Shown here one piece after another: positions 6,567 to 11,853 of a DNA stretch of 11,853 bases. Location of the stretch: assembly GCA_014874425.1 (NCBI GenBank), contig JACWAG010000040.1:1-11853 (forward strand). Direction: 5' to 3'. This DNA comes from Syntrophaceae bacterium. Its GTDB lineage: Bacteria; Desulfobacterota; Desulfomonilia; Desulfomonilales; Desulfomonilaceae. The first letter of the stretch is position 1. Every line of letters starts with the position of its first letter. Under the pieces are notes generated by a model that was given only the letters and a program-made list of their open reading frames with translations, had not been told where the DNA came from and did not search any database. The position numbers and the translations under genes are program-made.

Positions 6567-7451
6567 ATGTCGGAGAATACTAAATGTTCGTCTGATACTT
6601 CTTGTGGGACGTGCGGAACAGCCGCAAGTTGCGATGCCGCCGCTAAAGCAAAACACATGGAAGTAAACTTGCAGAACAGGCTTTCTAAGATTAGGTACCG
6701 TATAGCTGTCATGAGCGGAAAGGGCGGGGTCGGTAAATCAACAGTGGCTGTTAACCTGGCAGTAGCCTTGGCGCGCTCAGGTCGTTCGGTCGGATTGCTT
6801 GACGCGGATGTTCACGGCCCTAATGTTCCTAAAATGCTTGGCATTGACCATATGGTTCCTAGCATGGGCGTCAATGGGATGTCGCCGGTTGTAGCGTCCG
6901 ATAACCTTAAGGTTATTTCTATGGCGTTCCTGCTCGAGGACCCAGACACACCTGTTGTGTGGAGAGGGCCAATGAAACATTCTCTGTTTCAGCAGTTTCT
7001 CTCCGATGTTGACTGGGGATCTCTGGACTATCTTATAGTGGACCTTCCCCCTGGAACCGGAGATGAGCCGTTGAGCATAGCTCAGTTACTCGGACAACCG
7101 CTGTGGGCAGTCATTGTGACCACGCCTCAGGATGTAGCGCTCTTAGACTCAAGGAAATCCGTGGTCTTCGCACGAACACTCGAAATGAAGACACTTGGCA
7201 TAATTGAAAACATGAGTGGGTTGGCGTGCCCGCATTGCGGCGGGGTCATAGATCTGTTCAAGACGGGTGGAGGCGCCAAAGCTGCGCTTGAACTTGGCGT
7301 GCCTTTTCTTGGGGCTATTCCGATTGATCCGCAGATTGTTACCGGAGGTGACGCTGGTGTCACAATTGAATCCGCAGATCCTAAGGGATCGTCGGCAGAG
7401 GCTTTCAGAGGATTGGCGAGACAAGTTGAAACAGAGATTTGGCAAGGGTGA
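6567..7451 (+). CDS. mrp: Mrp/NBP35-family P-loop ATPase, Fe-S cluster carrier
   Basis: This 294-residue cytoplasmic ATPase of the Mrp/ApbC/NBP35 family binds and transfers Fe-S clusters. After a Cys-bearing N-terminus come the deviant Walker A GKGGVGKST (51-59), DADVHGPN (79-86), DLPPGTGD (159-166) and the cluster-binding CPHC (221-224) that bridges the dimer in this family. The N-terminal C7-x5-C13-x2-C16-x5-C22 ends with the same C-x2-C-x5-C spacing as the N-terminal ferredoxin-like cluster of NBP35, so a second cluster site is likely. It lacks the DUF59 domain found in many bacterial Mrp proteins, and a separate MIP18/DUF59 protein is encoded downstream. It is the first gene of the plus-strand cluster. 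In Desulfovibrio a Mrp homologue belongs to the ORP locus. The ATG at 6567 has AGGA just upstream. Confidence 0.92.
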   Translation: MSENTKCSSDTSCGTCGTAASCDAAAKAKHMEVNLQNRLSKIRYRIAVMSGKGGVGKSTVAVNLAVALARSGRSVGLLDADVHGPNVPKMLGIDHMVPSMGVNGMSPVVASDNLKVISMAFLLEDPDTPVVWRGPMKHSLFQQFLSDVDWGSLDYLIVDLPPGTGDEPLSIAQLLGQPLWAVIVTTPQDVALLDSRKSVVFARTLEMKTLGIIENMSGLACPHCGGVIDLFKTGGGAKAALELGVPFLGAIPIDPQIVTGGDAGVTIESADPKGSSAEAFRGLARQVETEIWQG

Positions 7452-7532
7452 TTTATTGCGTTATATCTCAGGTAATTACTACTGAAGAGCGGTAATACTA
7501 AACAATAACATGGACGTATAAGGAGTAGATAA

Positions 7533-7910
7533 ATGGCGAGAGAAAGTGTAGCTGTTCCATCAATGAACCCTGGCGGACTAGACGCTCCTCGATCAGGCCA
7601 CTTTGGTCATTGCGATGTGTTCACGCTTGTGCATGTCGAAGATGGAGCAATTAAGGAAGTCTCCATAGTGGAAAATCCACCTCACGAGCAAGGTGGTTGT
7701 TTCGCCCCTGTGAACACTCTGCATAAAAGTGGAGCAAATTCTCTTATTGTCGGTGGCATAGGGATGCGCCCGTTGATGGGATTCAAACAGGTGGGAATTG
7801 AGGTTTATTACGGTCCGGAAGGTGAGACAGTCGGATCGGTGATAGTCCAATTGCTTGAGGGCAAATTACAAGTGATAGCTCCCAACCAGGTTTGTGGCGG
7901 TGGAGTTTAG
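7533..7910 (+). CDS. NifX/NifB-C-type dinitrogenase iron-molybdenum cofactor domain protein (ORP-like), first copy
   Basis: This 125-residue single-domain protein belongs to the Nitro_FeMo-Co (NifX, NafY, NifB C-terminus, ORP) family, whose members bind metal-sulfur clusters or cofactor precursors. Features include the HFGHCD motif at 23-28, NPPHEQGGC at 48-56 and GGIGMRP at 74-80, with an unusual CGGGV at the C-terminus. Cys27, Cys56 and Cys121, with nearby histidines, are candidate metal ligands. The ATG at 7533 has AAGGAG seven bases upstream. The gap from mrp is 81 bases and that to the next gene 19 bases. A paralogue follows directly. A role in binding an Fe-S, Mo or Mo-Cu cluster follows from the family, but the actual metal cannot be seen. 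Confidence 0.85.
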   Translation: MARESVAVPSMNPGGLDAPRSGHFGHCDVFTLVHVEDGAIKEVSIVENPPHEQGGCFAPVNTLHKSGANSLIVGGIGMRPLMGFKQVGIEVYYGPEGETVGSVIVQLLEGKLQVIAPNQVCGGGV

Positions 7911-7929
7911 TTATCGCTGAGAGGATAAA

Positions 7930-8289
7930 ATGAAAATTGCTGTGACGTCTACGGGAAAAACAATTGAATCCGTGATTGATCCACGTTTCGGCAGGGCGCC
8001 GTTCATTGTCATAGTGGATGATGATTGCAACTTGATTGAAGCGATTGATAATTCCAAGAATGTGAACGCTTTTCGCGGAGCGGGAATTCAGGCGGCAAAG
8101 ACCATAGCAGATAGAAAAGTTGATCTGCTATTGACCGGTCGTTGCGGGCCTAACGCGTTTACAACGCTACAAGCCGCTGGGATCAAGGTAGGGGCCGAGC
8201 AATCCGGGACGGTTCGTGAGGCTGTTGAGCGAGTGAAAAGGAATGAGGTGCCGCTTGCCGACAAACCTAACGCTGAAGCGCATTGGTAA
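7930..8289 (+). CDS. NifX/ORP-like dinitrogenase iron-molybdenum cofactor domain protein, second copy
   Basis: This 119-residue protein of the same Nitro_FeMo-Co family is closer to the orange-protein/NifX form than its neighbour. It begins MKIAVTSTGKTIES, has the typical DPRFGRAPFIVIVD at 17-30 with acidic residues, a central NAFRGAGIQAAK, and LLLTGRCGPNAFTTLQAAG at 67-85, and ends PNAEAHW, as many small ORP-type proteins do. Its cysteines are Cys33 and Cys72. It has no extra domain. The ATG at 7930 is preceded by GAGAGGAT. In Desulfovibrio the ORP protein of this family carries a Mo-Cu sulfide cluster; whether this protein does is unknown. It starts 19 bases after the first copy and ends 21 bases before the first MinD-ferredoxin ATPase, as part of one operon. 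Confidence 0.88.
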   Translation: MKIAVTSTGKTIESVIDPRFGRAPFIVIVDDDCNLIEAIDNSKNVNAFRGAGIQAAKTIADRKVDLLLTGRCGPNAFTTLQAAGIKVGAEQSGTVREAVERVKRNEVPLADKPNAEAHW

Positions 8290-8310
8290 GATTTAAAGGG
8301 ATTTTTCAAT

Positions 8311-9171
8311 ATGATTGTAGCGGTTGCGAGCGGAAAAGGCGGTACAGGCAAAACTACGGTGGCGACAAGTTTGGTGTCGGTCCTCGGGGATCGCGCCCAA
8401 ATTTTGGATTGTGACGTCGAAGAACCGAACTGCCACATATTGCTCAAGCCAACCATTCTAACGACGGATACTGTGAATTTGCCCGTTCCTTCTGTGGACC
8501 TTGAAAAATGCTCTTTGTGCGGGAAATGCGGTGAAGTCTGCCAATTTAGCGCTATAGTGCCAATAGGCAAGACTGTCATCGCTTTCCCGGAGCTTTGTCA
8601 TGGATGTGGGGCTTGTTCAATGTTGTGTCCGGAGGAGGCCATTCACGAAGTTCCCAGAAATTTGGGGGTGGTTGAAACGGGCATGGCCGGACCAGTGGAG
8701 TTCGTACAAGGGCGAATAAGAATTGGGGAAGCCATGTCCCCTCCTCTGATTAGAGCGGTAAAAACCCACATCAGGGGAGATAAGTTGGCCATTCTCGACG
8801 CCCCACCTGGAGCCTCATGTCCAGTTATAACCACTGTCAAGGGATCTGACTTTGTGATCATGGTAACAGAACCCACCCCTTTTGGTCTTAATGACCTTGG
8901 AATAGCCGTCGAAGCCATCAAAGGGCTTGGAATCCCTATGGGCATAGTCATTAACAGGTCTGATATAGGAGATTCGTCTGTTAAGGATTTCTGCGACAAT
9001 AGAGACCTTCCTTTGTTGATGGAAATCCCTCATCACCGAAAAATAGCTGAAGGGTACGCCCAAGGAAAGCCCTTGATTGAATCAATGCCTGAGTATTCGG
9101 ATAAATTCAGGAAGTTGATAGACGATGTCTCGATGATTTTTGGTAAGCCATCGAAAGGGTCCAGTTTATAA
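8311..9171 (+). CDS. MinD-superfamily ATPase with inserted ferredoxin domain, copy 1
   Basis: This 286-residue cytoplasmic P-loop ATPase has a deviant Walker A GKGGTGKT at 8-15, ILDCDVEEPN at 31-40 and DAPPGASCPV at 163-172. A two-[4Fe-4S] ferredoxin module is inserted at about 60-115, with ligands Cys67/70/73/77 and Cys96/99/102/106. Such proteins occur in pairs in ORP loci of Desulfovibrio and in many anaerobes. They are thought to couple ATP hydrolysis to cluster or electron transfer for cofactor assembly, and the exact reaction is not settled. The ATG at 8311 has AAAGGG upstream. The stop is only 4 bases from the start of its paralogue. The two ATPases have near-identical length and layout and probably form a heterodimer, which is inference. 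Confidence 0.92.
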   Translation: MIVAVASGKGGTGKTTVATSLVSVLGDRAQILDCDVEEPNCHILLKPTILTTDTVNLPVPSVDLEKCSLCGKCGEVCQFSAIVPIGKTVIAFPELCHGCGACSMLCPEEAIHEVPRNLGVVETGMAGPVEFVQGRIRIGEAMSPPLIRAVKTHIRGDKLAILDAPPGASCPVITTVKGSDFVIMVTEPTPFGLNDLGIAVEAIKGLGIPMGIVINRSDIGDSSVKDFCDNRDLPLLMEIPHHRKIAEGYAQGKPLIESMPEYSDKFRKLIDDVSMIFGKPSKGSSL

Positions 9172-9175
9172 AGTA

Positions 9176-10039
9176 ATGAAAGAAGTAACTGTAATTAGCG
9201 GCAAGGGCGGGACGGGCAAAACTTCAATTACAGCCTCGTTCGCATTTTTGGCTAAGAATGTTGTGTTGGCTGATTGTGACGTGGATGCGGCGGACCTTCA
9301 CATCCTCGCCCAACCCCAAGTAATCCATGAGGAAGATTTTTTTGGAGGCACAAAAGCGGTAATAGACCACGATAAATGTTCGAATTGCGGGACCTGTTTA
9401 GAAAATTGCAGGTACGACGCTATTAGCGCAAGTTTTGTCGTTGATCACTCCGCGTGTGAAGGCTGCGCTCTGTGCCACTATATTTGTCCGGAATCCGCAA
9501 TCAGAATGGAAGAAACTCTCAACGGTAAGTGGTTCATTTCGAACACACGTTTCGGGCCCATGGTTCATGCCAACCTTATTCCTGGAGAAGAAAATTCCGG
9601 GAAGCTTGTGGCTCTTGTTCGGAATCAGGCCAAATTGATAGCCGAAGAGCAAAATATGGACATAGTAATTGTGGATGGAGCCCCGGGCGTAGGTTGTCCT
9701 GTAATTTCGTCCATAACTGGAGTTGACTATGTTGTCATAGTAACGGAGCCTACTATGTCCGGATTGCATGACATGAAAAGGGTCGCGGAACTTGTAAAAG
9801 GTTTTAATATCCCTAGTTCATTGATAATCAACAAATGGGATATACATCCAGGCATGAGCAATGAAATCGAAAAGTTCGCCAATTCTGAGAATGTCGCGCT
9901 GGCGGGTAAAATACCTTATGACAAGACTTTTACAGAATCCATGGTGAGACGGAAGACAGTTGTTGAAGAAGCCTCAAGCCCCGCCGCTGACGCCATTGTT
10001 CAGGTATGGAAGAAGTTAAATCAGAGTGTTTGGCAATAG
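9176..10039 (+). CDS. MinD-superfamily ATPase with inserted ferredoxin domain, copy 2
   Basis: This is a paralogue of the preceding gene. From the ATG at 9176 it has 287 residues. Walker A GKGGTGKT lies at 9-16, and ADCDVDAADLHIL matches the family's second motif. Ferredoxin ligands are Cys68/71/74/78 and Cys94/97/100/104, and DGAPGVGCPV lies at 167-176. I chose this ATG because it places MKEVTVISGKGG exactly as in the family and sits 4 bases after the previous stop. The upstream TTG at 9140 would overlap that gene by 32 bases and add residues unlike the family. The ribosome binding site is weak, so translation may depend on coupling. It is diverged from copy 1 outside the motifs, so the duplication is old. 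Function: ATP-dependent step in metal-sulfur cofactor assembly, by family. Confidence 0.92.
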   Translation: MKEVTVISGKGGTGKTSITASFAFLAKNVVLADCDVDAADLHILAQPQVIHEEDFFGGTKAVIDHDKCSNCGTCLENCRYDAISASFVVDHSACEGCALCHYICPESAIRMEETLNGKWFISNTRFGPMVHANLIPGEENSGKLVALVRNQAKLIAEEQNMDIVIVDGAPGVGCPVISSITGVDYVVIVTEPTMSGLHDMKRVAELVKGFNIPSSLIINKWDIHPGMSNEIEKFANSENVALAGKIPYDKTFTESMVRRKTVVEEASSPAADAIVQVWKKLNQSVWQ

Positions 10040-10054
10040 GATAAAGACCCAATC

Positions 10055-10345
10055 ATGGAAAAGGAACTTTTAGAAAACGACATTCAAACAGCGCTCACCG
10101 AGATAGTTGATCCCGAGACACGTCTGAGCATAATGCGTATGGGAATTGTCAGAGGAGTATCGATTAATGATGACGGCACAGTAAATCTTATTTTTCGACC
10201 ATCATCGCCAGCGTGCCCCATGGCTTATGCCTTGGCAGGCGCAATAAAGAATAAAATTGAGTCTATCCCAGGGGTAAAGTCCCTGTTTATCAGTGTAGAA
10301 AATTTTTCAAGGGCCAAACATCTTGAAGAAGTCGTCAATGTTTGA
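10055..10345 (+). CDS. MIP18/DUF59-family Fe-S assembly protein (SufT/PaaD-like)
   Basis: This 96-residue single-domain protein of the MIP18 (DUF59, FeS_assembly_P) family helps to mature Fe-S proteins in the cytoplasm. Motifs are IVDPET at 17-22, the MGIVRGVSI strand at 29-37 and the hallmark SPACPMA with Cys54 at 51-57. The family also includes the N-terminal domain of many bacterial Mrp proteins. Since the Mrp in this operon has no such domain, this protein may be its separately encoded partner. The ATG at 10055 lies 15 bases after the ATPase gene, with only a poor ribosome binding site. The next gene follows after 27 bases. Confidence 0.88.
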   Translation: MEKELLENDIQTALTEIVDPETRLSIMRMGIVRGVSINDDGTVNLIFRPSSPACPMAYALAGAIKNKIESIPGVKSLFISVENFSRAKHLEEVVNV

Positions 10346-10372
10346 CAAATCTATAATTTGGAGGCTTATCCG

Positions 10373-10627
10373 GTGCCCATAAAGGAATTTAAGTGTCTTG
10401 AATGTGGGAAAATTAGCGAATTGCTGGTTGATATCGGTCGAAATTCCGACCCTAAGGCATGTAGGTCCTGTGGGTCAAGCCAATTGCAAGGTATACTCTC
10501 CCCTCCTTCACTTCCTACAGTAAATTCTGAACATGCGGGTCCTCACAGCGCCTGTTGTGGATCAAATCCATCCAAACAGAATTGTACACCGGGAAGTTGC
10601 TGTGGCGGGAATTTCACACCGAGGTAA
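10373..10627 (+). CDS. FmdB-type zinc ribbon protein with Cys-rich tail, GTG start
   Basis: This 84-residue protein starts at a GTG with GGAGG eight bases upstream and reads MPIKEFKCLECG, matching the FmdB family start (MPIYEYRCxxCG). An open frame from a TTG at 10358 would add five residues before the family start and would make its own ribosome binding site coding. The zinc ribbon uses Cys8, Cys11, Cys30 and Cys33, and the ILSPPS segment is typical of the family. The tail from about 50 adds five more cysteines (61, 62, 71, 76, 77) in CC-x8-C-x4-CC and ends CCGGNFTPR, which could bind a metal. The molecular role of FmdB proteins is unclear despite their name as putative regulators. It sits between the MIP18 and IscU-like genes. 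Confidence 0.82.
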   Translation: MPIKEFKCLECGKISELLVDIGRNSDPKACRSCGSSQLQGILSPPSLPTVNSEHAGPHSACCGSNPSKQNCTPGSCCGGNFTPR

Positions 10628-10641
10628 CATGAGGAATCTCA

Positions 10642-11058
10642 ATGGGATCAGAAAACGATATTTTTGATGAAATTGAAGGAATGATCGTTAAAGACGCGGC
10701 GAAACTTTTTTCACCCGCAGTTATTGAGCACTTTAACAACCCCCAAAATATGGGAGCGCTTGAAGAACCAGACGCTTATACATTTATGAGCGGGATGTGT
10801 GGTGACACGATCGGAATCTTTTTAAGATTGTCTGGAGAAAAAATTTCAAAGATAGGTTTTGTCACCAATGGTTGTGGCCCCACAATCGCTTGCGCAAGCG
10901 CCTTGACCAGTCTGGCCAAGGGCAAGGCGACAGCAGAGGCCTGCAACATTACATCTGAACAGTTGATAGAATTTCTTGGGGGCCTCCCAAGAGAAAATAC
11001 TCATTGCGCTGACCTTGCGGTTAATACGCTGAAAGGCGCTTTGGCAAAATTGGAATGA
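10642..11058 (+). CDS. Stand-alone IscU/NifU-N-type Fe-S scaffold protein
   Basis: This 138-residue protein is an Fe-S assembly scaffold of the IscU/NifU N-terminal family. All three cluster cysteines are there: Cys53 (MCGDT, with Asp55 conserved), Cys78 (NGCGPTIA) and Cys122 (HCADLA). It also has extra cysteines at 84 and 101. An N-terminal extension of about 22 residues, rich in acidic side chains, comes before the family start (SPAVIEHFNNPQNMG). It lacks the LPPVK motif of IscU that HscA binds and the extra domains of the NifU at the left edge, so it is a separate subtype. The ATG at 10642 has GAGG eight bases upstream. It overlaps the next gene by 4 bases. In this operon it likely builds clusters passed to Mrp or the MinD-type ATPases, an inference from context. 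Confidence 0.9.
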   Translation: MGSENDIFDEIEGMIVKDAAKLFSPAVIEHFNNPQNMGALEEPDAYTFMSGMCGDTIGIFLRLSGEKISKIGFVTNGCGPTIACASALTSLAKGKATAEACNITSEQLIEFLGGLPRENTHCADLAVNTLKGALAKLE

Positions 11059-11450
11059 AATTGGAAATTAACAAAGTGGCTAGGGCTTGTATTGTAGAAG
11101 ATGGAATCTCGGATACCTCTTCCATTTTGAATCTTTTGGCATCTTCTCAGATTGTCGTGGAGGTTTTTCCAGCCTCAGATCAAGCGCTCCTGAGACAAAA
11201 ACAGGAACCATTCGACCTTCTCGTTATTCATGACGACCCTTCTACCGGCGCCGGTTTGAAATTGGCAGGGGAATTCTTGAAAATAAACTGGATGACTTCC
11301 ACGATTGTGATCTGCGATCAGGATGAATCGATCATTCATGATAGAGCGGAAGGCTTGGGGATATTAGGCCATGTTAGAAAGGCGGAAGATTTGAAATCCT
11401 TTGCTCAATTGATCACAAAGTTCAAACAGCTCTCGCCAATTTACTCTTAG
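11055..11450 (+). CDS. Degenerate response-regulator receiver-like protein
   Basis: This 131-residue protein has a receiver (REC) fold pattern with alternating hydrophobic strands and helices, and no output domain. By hand alignment to CheY-like domains, ACIVEDG (11-17) supplies the acidic pair Glu15/Asp16. FDLLVIHDD (53-61) is strand 3, where the phospho-acceptor position is His59 with Asp60/Asp61 just after. VICDQ (85-89) has Cys87 in place of the Thr/Ser, and VRKAEDL (107-113) keeps the Lys109. The phosphorylation site thus looks shifted or lost. The ATG overlaps the scaffold gene stop (ATGA), so both are made together. It may be a protein-protein interaction module that regulates or docks on the cluster machinery, which is speculative. 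Confidence 0.65.
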   Translation: MKLEINKVARACIVEDGISDTSSILNLLASSQIVVEVFPASDQALLRQKQEPFDLLVIHDDPSTGAGLKLAGEFLKINWMTSTIVICDQDESIIHDRAEGLGILGHVRKAEDLKSFAQLITKFKQLSPIYS

Positions 11451-11456
11451 TTGAAC

Positions 11457-11481
11457 AGCGCAAACCTTAACAACCTGCGCT
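11457..11481 (+). terminator. Weak hairpin after the operon, possible terminator
   Basis: AGCGCA (11457-11462) pairs with TGCGCT (11476-11481) around a 13-base loop, 6 bases after the last stop of the plus-strand cluster, followed by TTT and a C/T-rich stretch. The stem is short and the loop large, so termination here is doubtful, but no better candidate follows. Confidence 0.3.
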
Positions 11482-11512
11482 TTCCACAACTTCTTAAAAC
11501 AAGTCATCCTCA

Positions 11513-11669
11513 TCAGCCCCGGAACCCGGCATCTGTCCATGATGAAGCTTTTAAAGCTTCCGCCTGTTCAAAGCCGGTTAAAGCCTGACCTTTTCCGATT
11601 ATTTTACCGTCCTTTAAAATGATGGCTTTTGTATTTTTTGGCTCCACAGTCGATTCCTGCGGTGATCAT
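11513..11669 (-). pseudogene. Truncated, frameshifted start of a BcrA/BadF/HgdC-type activator ATPase gene
   Basis: From the ATG at 11669, which has a perfect AAGGAGG ribosome binding site, the frame reads MITAGIDCGAK, the start typical of ATP-dependent activators of 2-hydroxyacyl-CoA dehydratases and benzoyl-CoA reductases. After a run of six A (complement of 11634-11639) this frame stops at 11604. Dropping one A restores NTKAIILKDGKIIGKG and then LTGFEQAEAL, which continues the family pattern (GIDxGxKNTKAxxL, LTGFDQ). That frame ends at a TGA at 11513-11515 after about 50 residues, where an intact protein has about 250 or more. The family's Cys-bearing ATPase core is missing. It is therefore a broken gene with a frameshift and a 3' deletion. 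It lies tail-to-tail with the plus-strand operon. Recognition rests on my memory of the family start. Confidence 0.6.
11544..11560. repeat. 17-base palindrome inside the gene remnant
   Basis: GAAGCTTT (11544-11551) and AAAGCTTC (11553-11560) are exact inverted copies around a single T. It lies where the activator similarity fades, so it may mark a deletion junction. It could also be chance in AT-rich DNA. Confidence 0.35.
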
Positions 11670-11745
11670 TTTCTAAACCTCCTTCGAATTCGAGGGCCGG
11701 TGAAAATAACCTGGCATATCGATCTATTTATTATCTGCGCCTAAT

Positions 11746-11853
11746 TCATGGATCCTTAGAGCACGAAGCCGCGGCAAGGATGACGCTTCCTATGCATAAG
11801 ACATCTCTCGTCTCCGCAGAGCAAATGATACACTTTTCTTGAGAGCTATAAGC
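11746..11853 (-). CDS. Possible C-terminal fragment of an unknown protein (cut by right edge)
   Basis: On the minus strand an open frame enters at 11853 and runs 35 codons to a TGA at 11746-11748. It reads a C-x2-C pair (EKCIICSAETRDVLC) and ends AAASCSKDP. I do not recognise it. A frame of this length is open by chance fairly often, so this is a weak call. It could be the tail of an exported or metal-binding protein, another remnant, or noise. The sequence to the right of the window would settle it. Confidence 0.25.
   Translation of the reverse strand, partial: AYSSQEKCIICSAETRDVLCIGSVILAAASCSKDP

Larger units (their letters stand above)
11451..11853. other. Region with gene remnants and no intact gene
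   Basis: These 403 bases hold no intact open frame of useful length on either strand. On the minus strand there is a frameshifted start of an activator ATPase gene (11669 down to 11513), a 17-base palindrome at 11544-11560, and a possible C-terminal coding fragment entering from the right edge. This looks like decayed DNA following the plus-strand operon. Confidence 0.6.

Noticed and set aside
6286..6712. Minus-strand open frames of 83 and 88 codons before and over the start of mrp
   Set aside because: They lack start signals and recognisable sequence, and the second overlaps mrp.
9140..9175. An upstream TTG start for the second MinD-ferredoxin ATPase
   Set aside because: It overlaps the previous gene by 32 bases and adds 12 residues unlike the family. 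The ATG at 9176 fits the family N-terminus exactly.
1..11853. CRISPR arrays, tRNA or rRNA genes, intact insertion sequences
   Set aside because: I saw no regularly spaced direct repeats, cloverleaf-like sequence, rRNA blocks or transposase genes on either strand.

Overview
This window looks like chromosomal DNA of an anaerobic bacterium, most likely a deltaproteobacterium in the broad sense (Desulfobacterota: a sulfate reducer or syntroph). This is inferred from gene content. A Mrp ATPase, NifX/ORP-type small proteins and two tandem MinD ATPases with inserted ferredoxin domains form the anaerobe-specific set known from the orange-protein (ORP) loci of Desulfovibrio. The left edge carries a three-domain NifU with NifS, and the right end holds a broken gene resembling 2-hydroxyacyl-CoA dehydratase / benzoyl-CoA reductase activators. 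No species can be named from the sequence alone.

Left half (1-5969), all on the minus strand. In transcription order from the right: a sugar-nucleotide epimerase (5969-4989), a GT4 glycosyltransferase with a TTG start (4531-3347), an exported FecR-domain protein with five cysteine-rich repeats and a Pro/Lys tail (3122-1362), a small exported cysteine-rich protein (1292-963), NifU (926-78) and the start of NifS (81 to the left edge, overlapping nifU by 4 bases). The 457-base gap 4532-4988 holds a good minus-strand promoter with an overlapping dyad, a 5'-UTR hairpin and a pair of adjacent inverted repeats. The 597-base AT-rich gap 5970-6566 separates the two divergent halves and holds candidate promoters both ways plus a strong GC-rich hairpin just upstream of mrp.

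Right half (6567-11450), all on the plus strand and tightly packed: mrp, two NifX/ORP-domain proteins, two MinD-ferredoxin ATPases, a MIP18/DUF59 protein, an FmdB-type zinc ribbon protein, a stand-alone IscU/NifU-N scaffold and a degenerate receiver-like protein coupled to it by an ATGA overlap. Read together, it is a plausible assembly and delivery line for a metal-sulfur cofactor. The IscU-like protein would build Fe-S clusters, the P-loop ATPases would carry or load them, MIP18 would help target them, and the NifX/ORP proteins would bind a (possibly Mo-containing) cluster. The order of events and the end product are inference.

Right end (11451-11853): no intact gene. On the minus strand there is the 5' end of a BcrA/BadF/HgdC-type activator ATPase with a perfect ribosome binding site but a frameshift at an A6 run, soon followed by stops. 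A possible C-terminal fragment of another minus-strand ORF enters from the right edge.

The most interesting parts are the extended ORP-like operon with its pseudo-receiver and scaffold, the FecR/Cys-repeat protein, and the two intergenic regions. No CRISPR array, tRNA, rRNA or intact mobile element was seen.
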